A DNA stretch of 44,125 bases. It comes from Boseongicola sp. SB0665_bin_10 (GTDB lineage Bacteria; Pseudomonadota; Alphaproteobacteria; Rhodobacterales; Rhodobacteraceae). Shown piece after piece: positions 29,913-38,685 of this stretch. Location: positions 1 to 44,125 of the forward strand of contig VXSG01000109.1 of NCBI GenBank assembly GCA_009838075.1, written 5' to 3'. Below the pieces are notes generated by a model. The model had not been told where the DNA came from. It was given only the letters and a program-made list of their open reading frames with translations, and searched no databases. A program made the translations under genes and the position numbers. How positions within the stretch are numbered: position 1 is the first letter of the stretch; each line of letters starts with the position of its first letter.

Positions 29913-30887
29913 TCAATTCGCCGGATCCGCGGCAGCCATAGACGGCTGCCGCTTCATGCCGACCCAGTCGACTTCCGGTTCCTGGCGCCAGGTCGAAACC
30001 GTGCCGTCCAGCCGTCTGTTCGGCACCTCGGCCTGGAACCTGGCCTTTCTGCAATCCCGATCCGGGTCGGCGTCGGGGAGCACCGCCAGAACGCGGACTT
30101 CGACCGATTCCCGCAACGGCGCATCTTCCCGGGTGGTTGGATCCTGGAATGCAGTATGGAAGACCGCGCGCGAAGCGGCATCTTCCTGGCGCGAGTCGTA
30201 TTGCTTGAAGATCAACGCCTCGCTCGGCTTCATGTTCGGGAAGTAATGCCACATCTGGCCCGGTTCGTGAATCAGGCGGCAATTGATCACGCGTGTTTGC
30301 GGTTCGGAGCGCCGCAGGCAATCGGCGTAAACGATGTCGTCAGCGGAGACCGAGGCGAGATCGCACAGCGCCAGCGGCCCCGATTCGATCGGACGGTCTG
30401 GATTCGTTCCGCGCCAGATGTTGAACAGGGCGAAGTGGTGCCCTTCCGGCACTTCGACAAAGTCCTCGATCATTGGAGAAAAGTCGGCGTGAGCGCCCAC
30501 CCCGTAGAGACCCCGTCCAGCGGGTCCCGTTGCTCTTCCAGTGCGAAAGCCATGCTGCACGGCCTTGGCGGACAGGCACCCTGTGGCGGCCTCGACCAGA
30601 CTTTCGCAATGCCTCAGGAATTGGCCGGTCACACGGGAATGATTGCGAAAATCCAGATCATCTGGCGCATCGACCAGCTGGAAGCCCTCGCGCTCGATGC
30701 TTGGCGCGCGCTTCAGCGAACGGGCGTCGTGGATCCGCATCTCCCTGCGGCAAATCGCGTCCCTGCTGCCATCCGGATCGAACGCGTCCTCTGCGTTCAG
30801 ACGCGCAGACCGATGTCTCGGGCTGACGAAGACGCTGTCCGAGATCACGAAAGGCGTATCCAGAAGCGGTGGCAGTCGTCCGATCAT
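29913..30887 (-). CDS. CmcJ/NvfI-family oxidoreductase (Fe/2OG-type hydroxylase or desaturase)
   Basis: This 324-residue protein matches the CmcJ/NvfI/AsaB family, known from cephamycin hydroxylation and fungal natural-product oxidation. Family blocks are HFALFNIWRGTNP, PLALCDLASV, MWHYFPNMKPSEALIFKQYDS and VFHTAFQDPTTREDAPLRESVEVR. Members with known chemistry use Fe(II) and 2-oxoglutarate. The metal ligands are not assigned here, though HAD, HYF and HTAF supply candidates. It lies on the opposite strand between the halogenase and methyltransferase genes, suggesting it oxidises the same product. The ATG at 30887 has GGAG 13 bp upstream, rather distant. Confidence 0.82.
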   Translation of the reverse strand: MIGRLPPLLDTPFVISDSVFVSPRHRSARLNAEDAFDPDGSRDAICRREMRIHDARSLKRAPSIEREGFQLVDAPDDLDFRNHSRVTGQFLRHCESLVEAATGCLSAKAVQHGFRTGRATGPAGRGLYGVGAHADFSPMIEDFVEVPEGHHFALFNIWRGTNPDRPIESGPLALCDLASVSADDIVYADCLRRSEPQTRVINCRLIHEPGQMWHYFPNMKPSEALIFKQYDSRQEDAASRAVFHTAFQDPTTREDAPLRESVEVRVLAVLPDADPDRDCRKARFQAEVPNRRLDGTVSTWRQEPEVDWVGMKRQPSMAAADPAN

Positions 30888-31555
30888 CTGTCTTTCGCTC
30901 CACGCCCGCTCGGCCTGCCGGTCGTGTTCACATTATCGAACGCACCGATTTGCATCAAGCTGCGCGTTGCTCCATGGTCCGGGCGTGGCCCGGAACTCCT
31001 GCAACGCTTCGGCGCTCCGCCACTCCTGGCGGTGGGGGCATCCGGACGGGCCCGCTTCATTGGCATGGTGCCAACACTGCAGAACCAGAAAACACGGGCG
31101 TGAAGAAAGCTCGGGTGACCGTTTGGTCCCTGTCCGAGGCAGGCCGGATCGCCGAGGCGGTCAATGAGCGCGATCCGCTTGCTGCCGTCGCGAGAGTGTC
31201 GATGCCTGATTCCGACACTTCCGGAAAACAGCCGGTCGGGTGCAGCAGGAACTTATGCACGACCGCGCAATCCAGGTCGGAGGCGTGTCGTGGAGAACGG
31301 CTGCTGCAGCTTTGTGCTGCACCTGATGCTTGGCGGGACATACGGTGGTCCCGCCAGTGAGCTGGCGTCGTCCCGTTGCACAGACGAGCCGCAAAATTAG
31401 ACGCAGCCTGCCCTGAGTTCACGAACGGCGGGCGAACCCAGCCGTTTCCGACTGACCAGCCCGGTTGGGCTGAGGCTGATCGCCGACCGCCTCGCCAAGC
31501 TTGCGCAACGATGCCCTGCCTGCGTATGGTTCGGACATCATTGGGATCTGGAAAC
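30888..31555. other. 668-bp divergent intergenic region inside the peptide cluster
   Basis: No gene is supported here; it should hold promoters for the divergent oxygenase and methyltransferase. A perfect 9-bp hairpin, TGGCGGGAC and GTCCCGCCA, lies at 31331-31356. A frame starting GTG at about 31100 reads like protein for about 35 residues (VTVWSLSEAGRIAEAVNERD) but then degenerates. Confidence 0.45.
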
Positions 31556-32341
31556 ATGAAGAATCGTGCCGCGGAAAGCCCCGGAAGCATGCAGTGGTGG
31601 AAGGAAGAGCAGATTCGCTATTGGCGCGAAACGACCGACCATTACCTCAAGTTCGGCACCACCATCCAGGCCGGGATCCTTTGCGATGAAGACTCGGAAG
31701 GCCAGTCGTATGACGACAACAATCGCACCATCCTGAAGCGGTCCGGCCTTCGTGACGGCCAGGTGGTCCTTGATGCCGGCTGCGGCGTCTGCGGCCCGGG
31801 ACTCCATGCCGCAATGCATGTTCCGGGCCTTGAAGTGCACGGAGTGACCCTATCGCCCTATCAGGCCGAGGTCGCCCAAAAGCTGATCGCGGACTCTCCG
31901 GCCGCCGGGCGGGTTCACGTGCAAGCGGCGGACTACCACGAGCTGCCGTTTCCGGACCGGACATTCGACTGCGCCCTGTTTCTCGAATCCGCCGGATACT
32001 CCTTCCGGCTCGAGGAACTCTTTGCCGAGATTTCCAGGGTGCTGCAAGATGACGGGAAGGTCTACATCAAGGACGTGTTCTGCAGGGCCGGCGAGATGAC
32101 CGTGCAGGAATGGAAGCAGATCGACGCGTTTCGCCGGATCTACGCGCAGCCCACACCCCCCATGCAAGACATGTCGGCGGCGCTTGCGGCAGCCGGCTTT
32201 GCCGTCACGTCGGCGCTGGACATCACGCCGATGATCGTTCCCAGGCCCAGGGAACGGGAATTCGGCCTTCCCCGCTTCCGGCCGTTTCCGGCCCCGCCCA
32301 TACATTGGGGCGAAATTGTCGCCATCAAGGCAGCGACCTGA
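31556..32341 (+). CDS. SAM-dependent methyltransferase (class I)
   Basis: This 261-residue protein has the class I Rossmann methyltransferase fold. Motif I is VVLDAGCGVCGPGLHAA (about 70-86), the acidic ribose-binding segment is VHGVTLSPYQAEVAQ, motif II-type sequence is AADYHELPFPD, and motif III-type is LQDDGKVYIKDVF. The N-terminal WWKEEQIRYWRETTDHYLKFG resembles small-molecule N- and C-methyltransferases of natural-product pathways. The substrate is unknown; the exported peptide of this cluster is the obvious candidate. The ATG at 31556 begins the homology. The next gene starts 16 bp after its stop, so the two are an operon. Confidence 0.85.
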   Translation: MKNRAAESPGSMQWWKEEQIRYWRETTDHYLKFGTTIQAGILCDEDSEGQSYDDNNRTILKRSGLRDGQVVLDAGCGVCGPGLHAAMHVPGLEVHGVTLSPYQAEVAQKLIADSPAAGRVHVQAADYHELPFPDRTFDCALFLESAGYSFRLEELFAEISRVLQDDGKVYIKDVFCRAGEMTVQEWKQIDAFRRIYAQPTPPMQDMSAALAAAGFAVTSALDITPMIVPRPREREFGLPRFRPFPAPPIHWGEIVAIKAAT

Positions 32342-32357
32342 CGGGAACCAGGGGCTG

Positions 32358-33428
32358 ATGGAGCGCTTTGGGGACGTGCTGACCGGACTGCGCAGCCAGA
32401 TTCCCCGATCCTTGCTTGCCGGAGCGGGATGGGACCGCCTGCTTGAACGGGTCGGCGACCTGCCGACGGCCGCGGCGTCCTCTCTTTGCGGCTTCGAGTT
32501 CAGGCTGGACGAGCCTTCACCGGCGGCGGACTTTTCGAATCCGGTTTCCGACGGGAAGGTTGCGCGTCACCACATCGTCCGCGGCGAGGCGGCGGCGCCG
32601 GCATCGGTTGACGCATGGCTCGCCGCGCACCTGAAGGACCCGTCCGCGACCGAACATTGGCTCGAGTCCGTGTTGCTGGCCTACGACATCATCGGCATGC
32701 CTCCCGGACGGCCCGAGCCCCCGGTCATCTATCTGAGGCTTCTGTCCGGCCGCGGCAAGGGTGGGGCGGCCGCCGGACCAGCGACGATCGCGCGCACGGT
32801 TGCCCAGGCATCGGCGCGCGATGACAGCGCGCCCGAGCGCCGCGCGCTGACATGGGCGCTTGGAGTCTTGCCGGCGGGCGCCAGGCTTGCCTATGTCGGG
32901 GCGACCCCGAACCGTTCGCCCAGATCGGTCAGGTTGCTCATGGCGGACATCGGACCTCGTGACGTCGGACCCCTGCTCAGCCGGCTGGAGTGGCAGGGGT
33001 CGATCGCCGCCGTGGACCGCCTGCTGTCCGGCATGGCGGATCTTTGCCGTCGCTTCCTGCTCCTCCTCGATGTCAGCGAGGACGGCGCGTTGCCGCGCAT
33101 CGGCTTCGAAATGCATGCGTTGCCGGAGGACGCAACCAGCCACCGCGCCTTGTTCGCCGCCTGGCTGATCAGTTCGAGACCTGACTGGAAACCGGTGATC
33201 CAGCGCCTGGTGGACCGGCATCAATGCATCCCCGCCAAGGCCGAAGGCCTGCTGTCATGGCCCAGGCGGCGCACCGTCTTCGGCAAGGACGGGGCGTTCG
33301 AGCTCTACATGGGAATCAACCACGTAAAGCTGTCGGTCGAAGGGGGGGGGGTGCGGGCCAAGGCCTACGGCGGCCTACGCCTGCTGCCGATGGACGAGTT
33401 CGCGAAAGAGGCCCTCTTCGGCGGCTAG
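32358..33428 (+). CDS. conserved-looking protein of unknown family in the peptide cluster
   Basis: This 356-residue protein matches no family I can name. It has no signal peptide or membrane helix. Segments that look constrained are GFEFRLDEPSPAADFSNP (about 48-65), LESVLLAYDIIGMP, RFLLLLDVSEDGALPRIGFE, LSWPRRRTVFG and the C-terminal INHVKLSVEGGGVRAKAYGG. AGGGG lies 6 bp before the ATG. It follows the methyltransferase by 16 bp, so a tailoring or recognition role for the peptide is plausible but unproven. A G10 run (33342-33351) lies inside the gene. Its last 54 bp overlap the 3' end of the ABC transporter gene on the other strand. Confidence 0.75.
   Translation: MERFGDVLTGLRSQIPRSLLAGAGWDRLLERVGDLPTAAASSLCGFEFRLDEPSPAADFSNPVSDGKVARHHIVRGEAAAPASVDAWLAAHLKDPSATEHWLESVLLAYDIIGMPPGRPEPPVIYLRLLSGRGKGGAAAGPATIARTVAQASARDDSAPERRALTWALGVLPAGARLAYVGATPNRSPRSVRLLMADIGPRDVGPLLSRLEWQGSIAAVDRLLSGMADLCRRFLLLLDVSEDGALPRIGFEMHALPEDATSHRALFAAWLISSRPDWKPVIQRLVDRHQCIPAKAEGLLSWPRRRTVFGKDGAFELYMGINHVKLSVEGGGVRAKAYGGLRLLPMDEFAKEALFGG
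33342..33351 (+). repeat. G10 homopolymer inside the unknown-protein gene
   Basis: Ten consecutive G lie about 80 bp before the stop. The frame after the run keeps the constrained-looking AKAYGGLRLLPM segment, so length 10 appears to be the coding state. Gain or loss of one base would replace the last 25 residues. Confidence 0.9.
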
Positions 33429-36296
33429 CTCCTCGAAGCGGCCTGCCTGGGCGACACGGCCCGCTTTCAGCACGTAGATCCGGTTCGCCCGGCGTATGGT
33501 GGACAGCCGGTGCGCGATGACGATGCGCGTGCTGGCGGACTCCTCGATGGCTCGCATCGTCCGGGCCTGGCTGTTCGTGTCCAGCCAGCTCGTGGGTTCG
33601 TCGAGAAGGATGATGCGGGGGTTGCGTATCAACGCCGCAGCGATGCGGATTCGCTGAACCTGGCCGCCGGAGAACGTCGCCGCGTTTTCGTCCACGGAGG
33701 TATGAAGCCCCATCGGCATGGCGCGGACATCCTCCTCGACTCCGGCGAGACGCACGGCGCGCCAGGCGTCCTCCTCGTTCAATCCGGTGTCGTTGCCGAT
33801 TATGTTGTCGAGAATGGTTCCGCTTTGCAGCAGCACGTCCTGCAGCACGACGCCGAGCTGCCTTCGCACCGAGACGACATCAAGCTGGTCGAGACTCTGG
33901 CCGTCGAAATACACCGCCCCGGCGCTCGGCCGTTCCAGGCCAAGGGCGAGCCGGAGCAAGGTGCTCTTGCCAGCGCCGGATTCTCCCACGATGGCGATGA
34001 ATTCGCCCGGTTTCGCGTGAACGCTCACGTCCCGCAAGGTCGCGGCATTCTCAGAATAGCCGAAACTGACCTTGTCGAGAAGGATCTCCCCTTGCAGTTC
34101 CTTGCCCACGCCACGTACCGCGCCGGACGCCGTCTCGGCCGCAAGAACCGGACGCACCTGCTCGCAGGCCGGCTTGACGAAGGCGATCGAACGGACAGAA
34201 TTGCCCAGCATGACGAGTGTCATGAACAGGAACATCGCCGCGGTGTGAACCGCAAGAAAGTCGGCGGTGGCAAGGCCGTTCTCGCCTTGGACCGCCACCG
34301 CGGCGAACAGCGCGGCACTCCCGACGAAAGGCACCGCAGCCGCCAACGCCACAATCCGTTCGTTCAGGACGGCCTGCCGGATTTCCGCGTGCTTGTGTTC
34401 GCGATAGCGCCTTGCCCACGCGGCGAAGGCCATGTCCTCGGCCCCGGCGGTGCGCAGCTTCGCGATCCCGCTCAGGAACTGATGCAGTTCGCCCAGAAGC
34501 TGGCGCGACGACCGCAGATGGCTGCGCTGGTGCTCGATCAGGCTACCGCAGAAGGCGGCGGTTGCCCCGAGCACCGCAAATGTCAGGGCGGTGACCGTCC
34601 AGCCCAGGGTAGCATCGTGGTAGAAGATCAGCCCTAGGGCCGGCAGGGCGAACAGCGTGGACAACGCTGCATCGACCGCAATCCCGGCCACATTGTCCCT
34701 GACGTCCTGAAAGACCATCGATCTCGCCGCGAGTTCGCCTGCGCTGAAGCGGCGGAAAAACTTCAGCGGCAGGCGCAGCAGACGATCCCAAACGGCCGCG
34801 CCGATGCGCGCGGCGATCCGCCCTTCAAGGCGCATGAGCGCCATGCCCCTCAGCACCTGGGCCAGGGCAGCGGTCACCGCGATGCCGGCCAGAATCGCGG
34901 AGAACTGGAAGACGGCGACGGCATTTGCGGCGGGAATTGCATGCTCGACGAGCAGGTTCGCCGCAATGGCGGGCGCCAAGGCCAGCAGTCCCGCGCAAAG
35001 ACCGAAGGCCGTGAGCCGGACAGCCTCGGCAGTCATCGGCGCCACGCCGACGCCAAGCAGCTTCCGCATCGAGACGGGTCCGCTGGTGGACAGCGCGGGA
35101 TACAGGAGGCAGGCGTCCCGAAGCCCTGCGCCGGTTCCGGCATTGGCGCGCACGGCCTCGCCGGTTTCCGGATCCACGACGCGATAGCGTCCGGCAAGGC
35201 CGGGCAGGAGCGCCACGGGCCGGCCGTCGTCGCTTCGGAATGCCAGCATCGCGCCGCTGTCGCCAAGCCACCAGCGGTCTTCCACCGTCAGCCGCACGTC
35301 CCGTCTGCGCAGCGCGGACGCCATGCAGAAATCGTCCAGCGAAGGCGGGACTTCACCGGACACGGCCGGCGCGAGGATCTCGAGACCTTCATGGGCGCCG
35401 ACGATCCGCAGGGCCCGTTCGAGCGTGGAGTCGCCCTTTCGGCCTTTGCCCCTGGACTGCGTGCGGAAATCCAGCAGGTCCGCCAAGCCTCTTCTGGCAA
35501 GCGACTTTTCGCGGCGGCGCAGGGCCGCCGACGCCACCTGCAGGTTCGCGTCGTCCACCAGCAGCAGGCGACGATGAACGGATTCTGCGCCGAGAGCGAG
35601 GCGGTGGAACTCGGGCAGGCCGGCGTCGAGCAGCATCCGGATGCCGAGTTCCTGTGACGAGAGGCACGCGACGCCGCCGACTGCATGCAGCGTGACCCAG
35701 CTGTCCCGCGTCACCGGCATCAGGCCCCGTGGCCCGGACCGTGAGTCGGCCACGTCCAGGAAGGTCGCGTCCAGGTCATCGGCGGCAAGCCATGCCACGC
35801 CCTGCTCGGCCGCAGACACTCCGTGTCCCGCGTTGCTTCCCGGGCCGAGCCGCGACTCGATGCGGGGGCGGCCTTCGACTTCGGACGCCACCGCGCCCGC
35901 AAGATCCTCGACCCACGCGTCCAGCTGGGCCACGACCGCGGGCGCGATCGCTTCGGCTTGCCTCCCTCGGGCCGCTTCCTCGCGCAGTTCCGCGAGGGGG
36001 ATGCATTGCAGTGTCGTGGCTTGCACGCCCTTGGCGACGAGGAGCGTCGAATGCCCGGAGCCTTCCGCTCCGAAAGCCAGCCGGCCCCTTTCCAGGCGCG
36101 CGATGTGCCTGTACGGCATTTCCATCCGGCCGTCGGCAAGCTCCGTCCCGAGAATGTCGATCGCGCCTTCCTCGACGAACCAGGCCAGGCCGGGGTCGTC
36201 CAGCCGGATCGGGCGGTTGCCGGCCGCATCACGGCGTTCGCCCTTGGCGGCGAAGAATGCGGCCAGCGCGCCTTCCGTGCGGCTCTCATTCGCCAT
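33375..36296 (-). CDS. NHLM-type bacteriocin ABC transporter, ATP-binding/permease protein
   Basis: This 973-residue protein is the larger, peptidase-free ABC exporter of NHLM (nitrile-hydratase-leader microcin) systems. About 400 N-terminal residues form a cytoplasmic region with cyclic-nucleotide-type and other beta-rich parts. An ABC exporter membrane domain of about six helices follows, then the ATPase with Walker A GESGAGKST, signature FSGGQVQRI and Walker B IILLDEPTSWLD. The pairing with a C39-containing ABC protein directly upstream (11-bp overlap at 36286-36296) is the usual arrangement. It probably acts with that protein to export the mature peptide. Its 3' end overlaps the convergent gene by 54 bp. 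Confidence 0.9.
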   Translation of the reverse strand: MANESRTEGALAAFFAAKGERRDAAGNRPIRLDDPGLAWFVEEGAIDILGTELADGRMEMPYRHIARLERGRLAFGAEGSGHSTLLVAKGVQATTLQCIPLAELREEAARGRQAEAIAPAVVAQLDAWVEDLAGAVASEVEGRPRIESRLGPGSNAGHGVSAAEQGVAWLAADDLDATFLDVADSRSGPRGLMPVTRDSWVTLHAVGGVACLSSQELGIRMLLDAGLPEFHRLALGAESVHRRLLLVDDANLQVASAALRRREKSLARRGLADLLDFRTQSRGKGRKGDSTLERALRIVGAHEGLEILAPAVSGEVPPSLDDFCMASALRRRDVRLTVEDRWWLGDSGAMLAFRSDDGRPVALLPGLAGRYRVVDPETGEAVRANAGTGAGLRDACLLYPALSTSGPVSMRKLLGVGVAPMTAEAVRLTAFGLCAGLLALAPAIAANLLVEHAIPAANAVAVFQFSAILAGIAVTAALAQVLRGMALMRLEGRIAARIGAAVWDRLLRLPLKFFRRFSAGELAARSMVFQDVRDNVAGIAVDAALSTLFALPALGLIFYHDATLGWTVTALTFAVLGATAAFCGSLIEHQRSHLRSSRQLLGELHQFLSGIAKLRTAGAEDMAFAAWARRYREHKHAEIRQAVLNERIVALAAAVPFVGSAALFAAVAVQGENGLATADFLAVHTAAMFLFMTLVMLGNSVRSIAFVKPACEQVRPVLAAETASGAVRGVGKELQGEILLDKVSFGYSENAATLRDVSVHAKPGEFIAIVGESGAGKSTLLRLALGLERPSAGAVYFDGQSLDQLDVVSVRRQLGVVLQDVLLQSGTILDNIIGNDTGLNEEDAWRAVRLAGVEEDVRAMPMGLHTSVDENAATFSGGQVQRIRIAAALIRNPRIILLDEPTSWLDTNSQARTMRAIEESASTRIVIAHRLSTIRRANRIYVLKAGRVAQAGRFEELAAEEGLFRELVHRQQA

Positions 36297-38505
36297 GCAT
36301 CAGCCTTCGATAGAAGCTGTCATGAGCATGGAGCTCGTCGTGAGTGCCCTGCTCGACGATGCGGCCCTGGTCCATGACGACGACAAGGTCGGCGTCGCGG
36401 ATGGTGCCGAGGCGATGGGCGACGACCAGGCAGGAGCAGCCCCGGCGGCGGATGCGGTCATCGATCCGCAGCTCGACGGCCGGGTCGAGCGCGCTGGTCG
36501 CTTCATCCAGGATCAGCAGTGACGGATTGCTGACCAGCGCCCGGGCGATTTCGAGCCGTGCGCGCTGGCCGCCGCTGAAATTGCGCCCTCGCTCTTCAAC
36601 CATTGACTCGTATGCCCCGGGCCGACTGGTGACTTCCCCATGAATCGCGGCATCCCGGGCGGCGGCGGTCATGTGTCGCTCGGGAACCGTCGCGTCCCAC
36701 ATCGTCAGGTTGTCGCGCACGCTCGCGGCAAACAGCACGGGCTGCTGGTTCACGATGGAAACCGATCGGCAGAACACTTCCCTGGGAATGCCGGCGAGTG
36801 CATGCCCGTCGAACAGCACCTCGCCGGACCATGGCTGATGCAGTCCGACCGCGAGCAACGCCAGGGTGGACTTCCCCGAACCGCTTGCGCCCACCACCGC
36901 CACTCGCTGGCCGGGCTCGATCGTCAAATTGAAGTCTTCCACAAGCGGCGGGCGGTTCCGCTGGAAACCGAAGGTCACGCCCCGCAGTTCCAGCCGGCCG
37001 ACCAGCCGCAGGCGGCCGCCGAGCGCGCGGACACGGCCTTGCGGGTCGCCGTCACGGTTTGCCAGCGTGGCTGCCTGCGGGGCGTTGAAGACGTCATCCA
37101 TCCTGGTCAGGTCTGCCTCCAGGGTCGCCAGGAGATCCGAGAACTGGCCAATGCTCGACACCGGGCGGAGGAAGTTGCCGGCCAGAACGTAGAATCCCAG
37201 CAAGGTCCCGATGCTCATGTCCCCGGACATCGCGCGCCAGCCGCCAAGGCCGAACACCGCCGCCGCCGCGAACAGCTGGAACAGTTGCGGCAGCGCGGCC
37301 GCGACATGGCCCAGCTCCACGAACCTTTGCCTGGCGCCGAGTTCGCGAGCCTGCCTGCCGCTCCAGCGCGAAAAGAAGTCGTTCTCGCCGGCCGTCGCCT
37401 GCAGGCTCTCGATCATGCGCAACCCTGCCGCGCTCATGCCGGCAAGGATTCCCTGTTCGCGCCGCACCTGATGGTTCCGGTCGCGGCGCATGCGGGCAAG
37501 CACATGGATCGACATCACGCAAGCGATGCCAAGGCCGGCCACGGCCAGACCCAGCAGAAAGTCCAGGGCAAGCATTGCGGCAAGGAAGACCGTGCTCATC
37601 GCCAGATCGACACCGAGCCGCACGAGCTGGCCGGCCCCCGCTTCGGCGACCTGGTCTATCAGCCGCATGCGCAGGGCCAGGTCCGCGGCAAAGCGCTGGC
37701 TGAAGAATCGCATCGGCAGCCGAAGCAAGTGGTCCAGGTAGCGGTCCGACTGCTCCGTGGACAGCCGCAGGACCAGATCGTTCAGGGTGCGCATCTGCAG
37801 CCACGTGAACAGGAAGACGAGTCCGCCAGCGGCCATCATGGTCGCGACCAGGGTCCCGCCTGCATCAGTCTGCTGCGCCTGCAGCACGCCGTCGACGAAC
37901 CGGGCAAGCAGCAACGGCAAGGCAAGCGAAGTCAGGGCAAGCAGCAAACCGAATGCGGTCGCGCGGCCCAGCAATGCGCGATGGCCGCGCAGCCAGGGCC
38001 ACAATCGCCGCATGACGCCCGGGCGCGTGCCGGTGGCGACGAACCCGGTGTCCGGCTCAAGCAGGAGTCCGACGCCGGTGAAGTCGCGATTGAAGGTACG
38101 GGCATCGACCACCCGATGTCCCTCGGCGGGGTCGTTCAGGTAGTAGCATCCCCGCCCGACACCCTCGAGAACGACGAAGTGCCTGAACCCCCAGAACAGG
38201 ATCATGGGCATCGGCAGCCGGGACAGTCCGCTCACCTGGCTCGACCAGCCGGTCGCCTTCAGGCCGCAGTTCCGGGCGGCGACCGCAAGATCCTCGAGCG
38301 TCGCGCCGTCACGTCCTGCGCCGCAGCGTTCGCGCAGTTCCTCGAGCTGCGCCCAGCAGCCGAAATGCGCGAGCACGATGCCAAGACATGCGGCGCCGCA
38401 GTCGGTGGCTTCCAGCTGCATGACCAAGGGCGTGCGGCGACGCATCGCGTTGCGTTTCGAAGGTGCGGGACCGGTGGCTGAGTCTGATTGGCGGCCGTTG
38501 TTCAT
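36286..38505 (-). CDS. NHLM-type ABC transporter with C39 leader peptidase
   Basis: This 739-residue protein joins an N-terminal C39 peptidase to an ABC exporter. The peptidase triad is visible: Cys36 in EATDCGAAC, His109 in FRHFVVLEG and Asp125 in YYLNDPAEGH. Six membrane helices follow (about 160-430), then the ATPase with Walker A GASGSGKST, signature FSGGQRARLEIARAL and Walker B LLILDEATSALD. C39 domains cut precursors after a Gly-Gly pair during export, and the precursor encoded just upstream has such a site (Gly78-Gly79). The ATG at 38505 lies 12 bp after the small membrane gene; ATG at 38445 is an alternative that still keeps the peptidase intact. Confidence 0.93.
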   Translation of the reverse strand: MNNGRQSDSATGPAPSKRNAMRRRTPLVMQLEATDCGAACLGIVLAHFGCWAQLEELRERCGAGRDGATLEDLAVAARNCGLKATGWSSQVSGLSRLPMPMILFWGFRHFVVLEGVGRGCYYLNDPAEGHRVVDARTFNRDFTGVGLLLEPDTGFVATGTRPGVMRRLWPWLRGHRALLGRATAFGLLLALTSLALPLLLARFVDGVLQAQQTDAGGTLVATMMAAGGLVFLFTWLQMRTLNDLVLRLSTEQSDRYLDHLLRLPMRFFSQRFAADLALRMRLIDQVAEAGAGQLVRLGVDLAMSTVFLAAMLALDFLLGLAVAGLGIACVMSIHVLARMRRDRNHQVRREQGILAGMSAAGLRMIESLQATAGENDFFSRWSGRQARELGARQRFVELGHVAAALPQLFQLFAAAAVFGLGGWRAMSGDMSIGTLLGFYVLAGNFLRPVSSIGQFSDLLATLEADLTRMDDVFNAPQAATLANRDGDPQGRVRALGGRLRLVGRLELRGVTFGFQRNRPPLVEDFNLTIEPGQRVAVVGASGSGKSTLALLAVGLHQPWSGEVLFDGHALAGIPREVFCRSVSIVNQQPVLFAASVRDNLTMWDATVPERHMTAAARDAAIHGEVTSRPGAYESMVEERGRNFSGGQRARLEIARALVSNPSLLILDEATSALDPAVELRIDDRIRRRGCSCLVVAHRLGTIRDADLVVVMDQGRIVEQGTHDELHAHDSFYRRLMHGE

Positions 38506-38517
38506 CGGAACGGAATG

Positions 38518-38685
38518 TCAGTTCAGCAAGACGGTGGCGATGGCCAGAACGAAAAGCAAGGAAATTCCGAACGCCAGCAGGAACACCCTTTCATGCGGTG
38601 CCGTGACTCGCAGGAGTTCGTCCGGCGCTTCGGGCTGCGCATGGCGGATCAGCGCTTCACGGCGGAAGAATCTTCTGTCAGTCAT
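38518..38685 (-). CDS. 55-residue membrane protein resembling the N-terminus of the NHLM HlyD-like secretion protein
   Basis: The product reads MTDRRFFRREALIRHAQPEA, then PDELLRVTAPHERVF, then one membrane helix (about 34-54), and ends LLN. The 'FR+EAL-R-PE--D-LLRVT-P' layout before a single helix is what starts the HlyD-like subunit (TIGR03794 type) of NHLM exporters. The periplasmic adaptor that should follow is absent and the stop codon comes right after the helix. It lies between the precursor and the C39 transporter, where the full subunit is normally found. The ATG at 38685 has AGGG upstream. It may be a remnant or a genuine miniature subunit. Confidence 0.6.
   Translation of the reverse strand: MTDRRFFRREALIRHAQPEAPDELLRVTAPHERVFLLAFGISLLFVLAIATVLLN

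Noticed and set aside
29772-31103. 443-codon plus-strand frame opposite the CmcJ-type gene
   Set aside because: It is antisense to conserved oxygenase blocks, with no homology of its own.
36640-38481. 613-codon plus-strand frame opposite the C39 ABC transporter
   Set aside because: It is antisense to a gene with Walker and peptidase motifs and rich in H, Q and R without family features.
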